Below are positions 5,991-9,644 of a stretch of 9,644 nt of DNA, piece after piece. Below the pieces are notes generated by a model. It saw only the letters and a program-made list of their open reading frames with translations, searched no databases and was not told the DNA's origin. Every line of letters begins with the position of its first letter. The first letter of the stretch is position 1. This stretch comes from Collinsella sp. (lineage in GTDB: Bacteria; Actinomycetota; Coriobacteriia; Coriobacteriales; Coriobacteriaceae), in assembly GCA_019414325.1 (NCBI GenBank), contig DXMG01000038.1, forward strand, positions 10,789-20,432, given 5' to 3'. The position numbers and the translations under genes were made by a program.

Positions 5991-6090
5991 ATGCGTACGG
6001 GTCGAGAAGGGCTGGCACCAAAAGAGCCCAACGGCCGTTACGGCTTCGTTAGAAACGCGCCCCACCATGGATGTTGAACCCGAAAGGTAA

Positions 6091-6123
6091 GGCGCGCGGG
6101 CACGGCGACTCGGCCCGCGCGCC
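6091..6123 (+). promoter_or_regulatory. GC-rich leader hairpin before the ABC cassette
   Basis: A perfect 11-bp inverted repeat made only of G and C (6091-6101 ggcgcgcgggc and 6113-6123) encloses 11 bases. It ends eight bases before the AAAGGA ribosome binding site (6132-6137) of the ATPase gene. There is no T-run. In RNA it would be very stable and could influence transcript stability or translation. It also marks the start of the GC-rich half. Confidence 0.55.
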
Positions 6124-6144
6124 CGGAAGAGAAAGGATAAGCCC

Positions 6145-6869
<725 letters not shown>

Positions 6870-6873
<4 letters not shown>

Positions 6874-7640
6874 CGGGCGAGAAAGGCGGCCTGCTCGCGG
6901 GCCTGCGCGCCGAGGCCCTGAAGTCGCGCCACGCGGCACCGGTTCGCCTGGCCGTGCTCATGGCGCTGCCGATGCCGCTGCTCGGCGCGATGCCCTACCG
7001 GGGCGTGCAGATCTTCAGCGCGTGGAACTACTGGTACGCGCTCTTCCTGCCCGTGACTCTCTCGCTCGTGGTGGCGTGCGTCGCGCGGGCGGACGCGCGC
7101 ACGCGGATGCGAGGGCTTCTGGGCCTGGGCTTCCCGCTCGGGCGCGCCTGGTGGGCCAAGGCGCTCTGGTGCCTCGCGCTCTGCACGCTCTCGAACCTCG
7201 TGGTCTTCGGCATCTACCTCGCGGGATCGGCGTTCTCCTCGCAGGGCCTCACGGTCGCGGGCACGCTCACGATGCTCCTCTGCGCGCTCGTCAACACGGT
7301 GACCGCGGCGTGGATGATCCCCGCAGGGCTCTTCCTCACGGCGCGGCTCGGCATGCTCGCGGGCATCTTCTGCCCGCTCGCCGCGCAGCTCGTGGGTGGG
7401 TTCGCCTGGTCGCTGGTGCCGCTGCCGCAGCTCTTTCCGCCGTCGGCGAGCATGGTCATCCCCACGAGCTTCATCCCCGTGCTGCCGAGCGGCGAGCCAC
7501 TCGCGGCGGACATGGCGCTCGGCGGGGCGCTCGCGGCGGACGGCATGCTCACACTGGCGGGCCTTGCGGTCTGCGCGCTCGCGTTCGCCGCGCTCACGGC
7601 GGCGGGCGCGGCCTGGTTCGCGCGCTCCGAGGAGAGGTGA
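6870..7640 (+). CDS. Lantibiotic immunity ABC permease, MutE/EpiE-like
   Basis: This 256-residue membrane protein is the first of two permeases of the transporter. Hydrophobic segments lie at about residues 25-42, 54-73, 95-119, 128-157, 159-180 and 223-249, giving the six spans usual for LanE/MutE permeases. The stretch SAWNYWYALFLPVTLSLVVA (50-69), followed by a charged loop ARADARTRMRGLLGLGFPLG (72-91) and WWAKALW (94-100), is typical of the MutE/EpiE group. It starts inside the ATPase stop (4-base overlap) and ends sharing one base with the next start. It is very GC-rich and dominated by Ala, Leu and Gly, like its neighbours. The family assignment rests on recognised motifs, length and position between an E-loop ATPase and a MutG-like partner. 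Confidence 0.85.
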
Positions 7641-8455
7641 TGGCCATGACACGACCCTCCGACGCGACGCCGCGCATGACTCTCCCGCGGGCCCTGCTCT
7701 CCGAGGCCCTGCGCCTGGCGCGCTCCCCGCTCACGGCGGTGCACCTCGTCTGCGGCCTGGCAGCCGGTCTTGCCTGCGGCGAGTACTTCTCCGTAACCCG
7801 ATGGGACCCGGCGCTGGGCGCGGACGCCTACGCCCAGTTCCTCGGCGCCCTCATGCCGCTCATGTCCGCCATCGTCTGCGGGCTCGCCGTGGACGAGGAG
7901 CGCGCTGCCGGGCGCCTCGCCAACCTCACGGCGGTCCCCTCGCGCGGGCGCGCCGTCGCGGCGAAGCTGCTCGCCCTTGCGGCGCTCGGCGCGGGCGCGC
8001 TGGCCGTGGCGCTCGGCGTGTTCGGGGCCGTGCTCGCCGTCGCCGGGCGCCTGCCGCTCGGGCCCGCTCCGCTTGCGGCCGCCTGGGCGGGCATCGTGCT
8101 GGGCAGCCTGCCCCTCTACGCGCTGGAGCTCGGCGTGGCCCTGCGCCTCGGCCGCAACGCCGCCATCGGCGCCGGCGCGGCGGGGATGCTCCTCGCGTTC
8201 TTCTCAGTGGGCGGACTTGCGCACGGCCTCATGACCGGCGAGCTCACCGGTGCCCTGGCGACGCCCCTGAGCTGGGTGCCGCTCGCCTGGCCCGCGCGCC
8301 TGGGGTCGCTCGGGGTAGAGGCCTTCATCGACGCCGCACGCGCGGCGGGCCCTCTCCTCACGACTGCGCTCGCTGGCCTCGTGCTCACCCTGGCAGCCGC
8401 CGCCGTCCTTCTCGCCTGGTTCTGCCGCTTCGAGGACGGGAGGGCAGATGCGTAG
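7640..8455 (+). CDS. Lantibiotic immunity ABC permease, MutG-like
   Basis: This 271-residue second permease has about six hydrophobic segments (30-47, 65-83, 108-136, 143-168, 173-197 and 236-261). The cytoplasmic loop DEERAAGRLANLTAVPSRGR (85-104) followed by AKLLAL is the conserved E-E-x2-G-R-x2-N-L turn of MutG/LanG-type permeases. The frame is open far upstream, to 7022, but that part only shadows the first permease. The ATG at 7640 overlaps the preceding stop by one base (TGATG) and has GGAG five bases before it, so it is the sensible start; an ATG at 7646 is an alternative. It presumably pairs with the first permease around the ATPase dimer. The stop overlaps the next small gene by eight bases. 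Confidence 0.85.
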   Translation: MAMTRPSDATPRMTLPRALLSEALRLARSPLTAVHLVCGLAAGLACGEYFSVTRWDPALGADAYAQFLGALMPLMSAIVCGLAVDEERAAGRLANLTAVPSRGRAVAAKLLALAALGAGALAVALGVFGAVLAVAGRLPLGPAPLAAAWAGIVLGSLPLYALELGVALRLGRNAAIGAGAAGMLLAFFSVGGLAHGLMTGELTGALATPLSWVPLAWPARLGSLGVEAFIDAARAAGPLLTTALAGLVLTLAAAAVLLAWFCRFEDGRADA

Positions 8456-8636
8456 GAAGCCGCTCGCCGCCGTGCTCGTCCTCCTCTCCGCAGCGCTCGT
8501 CCTGGGCGGGAATGCCCTGCTCGACGCCGGCTGGGGGTCGGCGCTGCGCTCGATCGCCGACCGCGTGCTGCCCAACCCTGAGATCGCCATGTGGGCGCCC
8601 GCGCCCGCGGCTGCGCGCGGGGCTCTGGACCGCTGA
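8448..8636 (+). CDS. Small membrane or exported peptide of unknown function
   Basis: This 62-residue product begins with a basic start and a hydrophobic core (about residues 6-24, LAAVLVLLSAALVLGG), followed by a polar, Pro/Ala-rich tail. The core could be a signal peptide or a single membrane anchor. There is no lipobox cysteine, so it is not an obvious LanI-type lipoprotein, and I recognise no family. The ATG overlaps the end of the MutG-like gene by eight bases, and GGAGG (8439-8443) lies four bases before it, which favours a real, translated gene. The response-regulator promoter overlaps its last codons. It may be a small accessory subunit or immunity peptide of the transporter, but that is speculation. 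Confidence 0.65.
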   Translation: MRRKPLAAVLVLLSAALVLGGNALLDAGWGSALRSIADRVLPNPEIAMWAPAPAAARGALDR

Positions 8637-8654
8637 GCGCGGCGCAAGTACAAT
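8626..8654 (+). promoter_or_regulatory. Probable promoter of the response regulator-kinase pair
   Basis: TGGACC (8626-8631, four of six consensus bases) and TACAAT (8649-8654, five of six) are separated by exactly 17 bases, ahead of a strong ribosome binding site AGGAGGT (8670-8676) and the ATG at 8682. The AT-rich -10 stands out in a very GC-rich setting. It would let the two-component genes be expressed separately from the transporter genes. Confidence 0.55.
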
Positions 8655-8681
8655 GCCGACGGGAGTTTCAGGAGGTCGAAC

Positions 8682-9344
8682 ATGGCGAGGATACTGGCAG
8701 TGGATGATGAGCGGGCGATCCTCGACGCGCTCGCGCGCGTCCTCGGCCGCGACGGCCACGAGGTCGTCAAGGCAGTGGACCCGACGGCGGTCCCGGGGAC
8801 GGACCTCTCGCGCTTCGACCTCGTGCTCTGCGACGTCATGATGCCGGGGCTCGACGGCTTCGAGCTCGTGCGGCAGATCCGCCCGGACTTCGACGGGCCC
8901 ATCGTCTTCCTGACCGCGCGCGTGGCCGAGGAGGACGCCGTGGCCGGCTACGGCCTGGGCGCCGATGACTACGTCCGCAAGCCCTTCGGGGCCGCGGAGC
9001 TGCGCGCCAAGGTCGCGGCCCATCTACGCCGTGAGCGCCGGCCGCGCTCGCACGCCCTCTCCTTCGGGGAGGTGCGGATCGACCTCGGGGCGCGCGGCCT
9101 CGCCGTGGGCGGCGAGGCCGTGCCGCTCACGCCCACCGAGTACGCCATCTGCGAGTACCTCGCCCGCCACCCCGGGCAGGTCATGAGCCGCGCGCAGATC
9201 CGCGAGGCGGTGCTCGGCTGGGAGAGCGACGCCGACGACGCGGCCATATCCATGCAGGTCAGCCGCGCCCGGAGGAAACTCTCCGAGGCCGGCGCCGATC
9301 CGATCGCGACCGTCTGGGGGATGGGGTACAAGTGGCAGCTCTGA
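8682..9344 (+). CDS. OmpR/PhoB-family response regulator
   Basis: This 220-residue cytoplasmic transcription factor is activated by phosphorylation. The receiver domain (about 1-118) has the acidic pair Asp8-Asp9, the phospho-acceptor Asp51 in LCDVMMPGLDGF, Thr78 in FLTAR and Lys100 in VRKPF. The C-terminal winged helix (about 126-220) has the PLTPTEYAICEYLARHPGQV block, the recognition-helix region SMQVSRARRKL and the final TVWGMGYKW. All key residues are present. The ATG at 8682 has a near-perfect AGGAGGT upstream. It lies 45 bases after the small peptide gene and just before a histidine kinase. By analogy with LanRK and resistance-cassette systems it probably controls the ABC transporter genes. 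Confidence 0.95.
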   Translation: MARILAVDDERAILDALARVLGRDGHEVVKAVDPTAVPGTDLSRFDLVLCDVMMPGLDGFELVRQIRPDFDGPIVFLTARVAEEDAVAGYGLGADDYVRKPFGAAELRAKVAAHLRRERRPRSHALSFGEVRIDLGARGLAVGGEAVPLTPTEYAICEYLARHPGQVMSRAQIREAVLGWESDADDAAISMQVSRARRKLSEAGADPIATVWGMGYKWQL

Positions 9345-9644
9345 GGACCGGGGCGCGAGGTCGCGGGGGCATGCCGCTCTCCTTCGTCATCGCGCGCTAC
9401 TTCGCCTACGCGTTCGCGGCGGTCGCCACGGCGTGGCTCGCCTCGTTCATGGCGCTCTCCGCGGCGATCGACGCGGGCTTCGTCTACGAGGCAAGCTGGG
9501 GGCCGGCCAATGCGCGCGAGGCCGCGGAGGGCCTGGCACGCGACGGCGTCTGCGGGCAGCAGGACGTGCCGACGGCGTACCGCTACCTCATCCTGAACAA
9601 GGACGGATACGCGCTGATGACAGACCTCGAGGACACGCGGCTCG
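9332..9644 (+). CDS. Sensor histidine kinase, N-terminal part (cut by window end)
   Basis: The frame stays open to the window end and gives about 104 residues. A basic N-terminus is followed by a hydrophobic span (about 16-46, with YFAYAFAAVATAWLASFMAL), then a presumably external region including VPTAYRYLILNKDGYALMTD. This matches the first membrane segment and sensor start of a kinase, and its place straight after a response regulator makes it the likely partner. The HisKA and ATPase domains are outside the window, so the identification relies on context. Two starts are possible: the GTG at 9332, overlapping the regulator gene with GGGG five bases before it, or the ATG at 9371 with a poorer site. 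I list the longer form. Confidence 0.75.
   Translation, partial: MAALRTGARGRGGMPLSFVIARYFAYAFAAVATAWLASFMALSAAIDAGFVYEASWGPANAREAAEGLARDGVCGQQDVPTAYRYLILNKDGYALMTDLEDTRL

Larger units (their letters stand above)
5757..6144. other. 388-base divergent intergenic region between pgsA and the ABC cassette
   Basis: I recognise no gene here. From the pgsA side it holds the pgsA ribosome binding site and candidate promoter, a large imperfect hairpin (5817-5875), a second large inverted repeat (5885-5941), an AT-rich stretch near 43% GC (5941-6000) with a 13-base palindrome, a shorter palindrome aacggccgtt (6030-6039), and a GC-rich hairpin before the ABC start. Open frames across it have no ribosome binding site or recognisable family. 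No clear sigma-70 promoter for the ABC operon could be picked. The region spans the change in base composition. Confidence 0.7.

Noticed and set aside
5716..6090. Open frame ending ...TMDVEPER in the intergenic region
   Set aside because: It begins inside pgsA on the opposite strand, crosses both inverted repeats, lacks a ribosome binding site and matches no family I know. A short gene remnant at 5942-6090 remains possible but unsupported.
5942..6090. Possible tRNA or integration site at the composition break
   Set aside because: No cloverleaf, TΨC-like GGTTCGA(A)TCC motif or CCA-adjacent acceptor stem could be found on either strand, and no direct repeats were seen within the window.
7022..7639. 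Long upstream extension of the MutG-like frame
   Set aside because: It overlaps the whole MutE-like permease in another frame, is arginine-rich and low in sense, and a well-placed ATG with a ribosome binding site exists at 7640.
7396..8841. 481-codon open frame on the plus strand
   Set aside because: It is an arginine/serine-rich shadow of the two permeases and the response regulator, caused by very high GC content with few stop codons.

Overview
The window looks like chromosomal DNA of a Coriobacteriia member close to Collinsella. This is inferred from the protein families, the gene order and the moderately GC-rich codon use; I could not run a taxonomic search. It has two unlike halves.

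Bases 1-5882 (a line I counted near 4,000 is about 58% GC) carry ordinary housekeeping genes. The end of a thioredoxin-reductase-like flavoprotein is followed by a strong terminator, then by a DUF1836 protein (+). A DegV-family lipid-binding protein (-) converges on it, and the two share one bidirectional terminator. Next comes a minus-strand run, in transcription order: pgsA (phosphatidylglycerophosphate synthase family), a GarA/OdhI-like FHA protein, an FtsR/Rv1828-like MerR regulator, apt (adenine phosphoribosyltransferase) and a secreted NlpC/P60 cell-wall hydrolase. It ends at a terminator near 1880-1917. Gaps are 66, 3, 40 and 32 bases, so these genes are probably co-transcribed. The block links membrane lipid synthesis, a metabolic FHA switch, division control, purine salvage and wall remodelling. 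The FHA protein keeps only one of the two adjacent threonines that serine/threonine kinases phosphorylate in GarA and OdhI.

Bases 5757-6144 separate the divergent pgsA and ABC-transporter genes. The stretch holds a likely pgsA promoter, two large adjacent inverted repeats, a small palindrome, an AT-rich patch (about 43% GC over 5941-6000) and a very GC-rich hairpin just before the ABC genes.

Bases 6145-9644 (lines I counted are about 80-83% GC) form a plus-strand cassette: a LanF/BcrA-type ATPase with an E-loop in place of the Q-loop, a MutE/EpiE-type permease, a MutG-type permease, a 62-residue membrane peptide, an OmpR-family response regulator with its own promoter, and the start of a sensor histidine kinase cut by the window end. 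Together they look like a two-component-controlled lantibiotic immunity or peptide-antibiotic resistance module. No lantibiotic precursor or modification gene is visible. The sharp change in composition suggests acquisition from a more GC-rich relative, or an assembly join.
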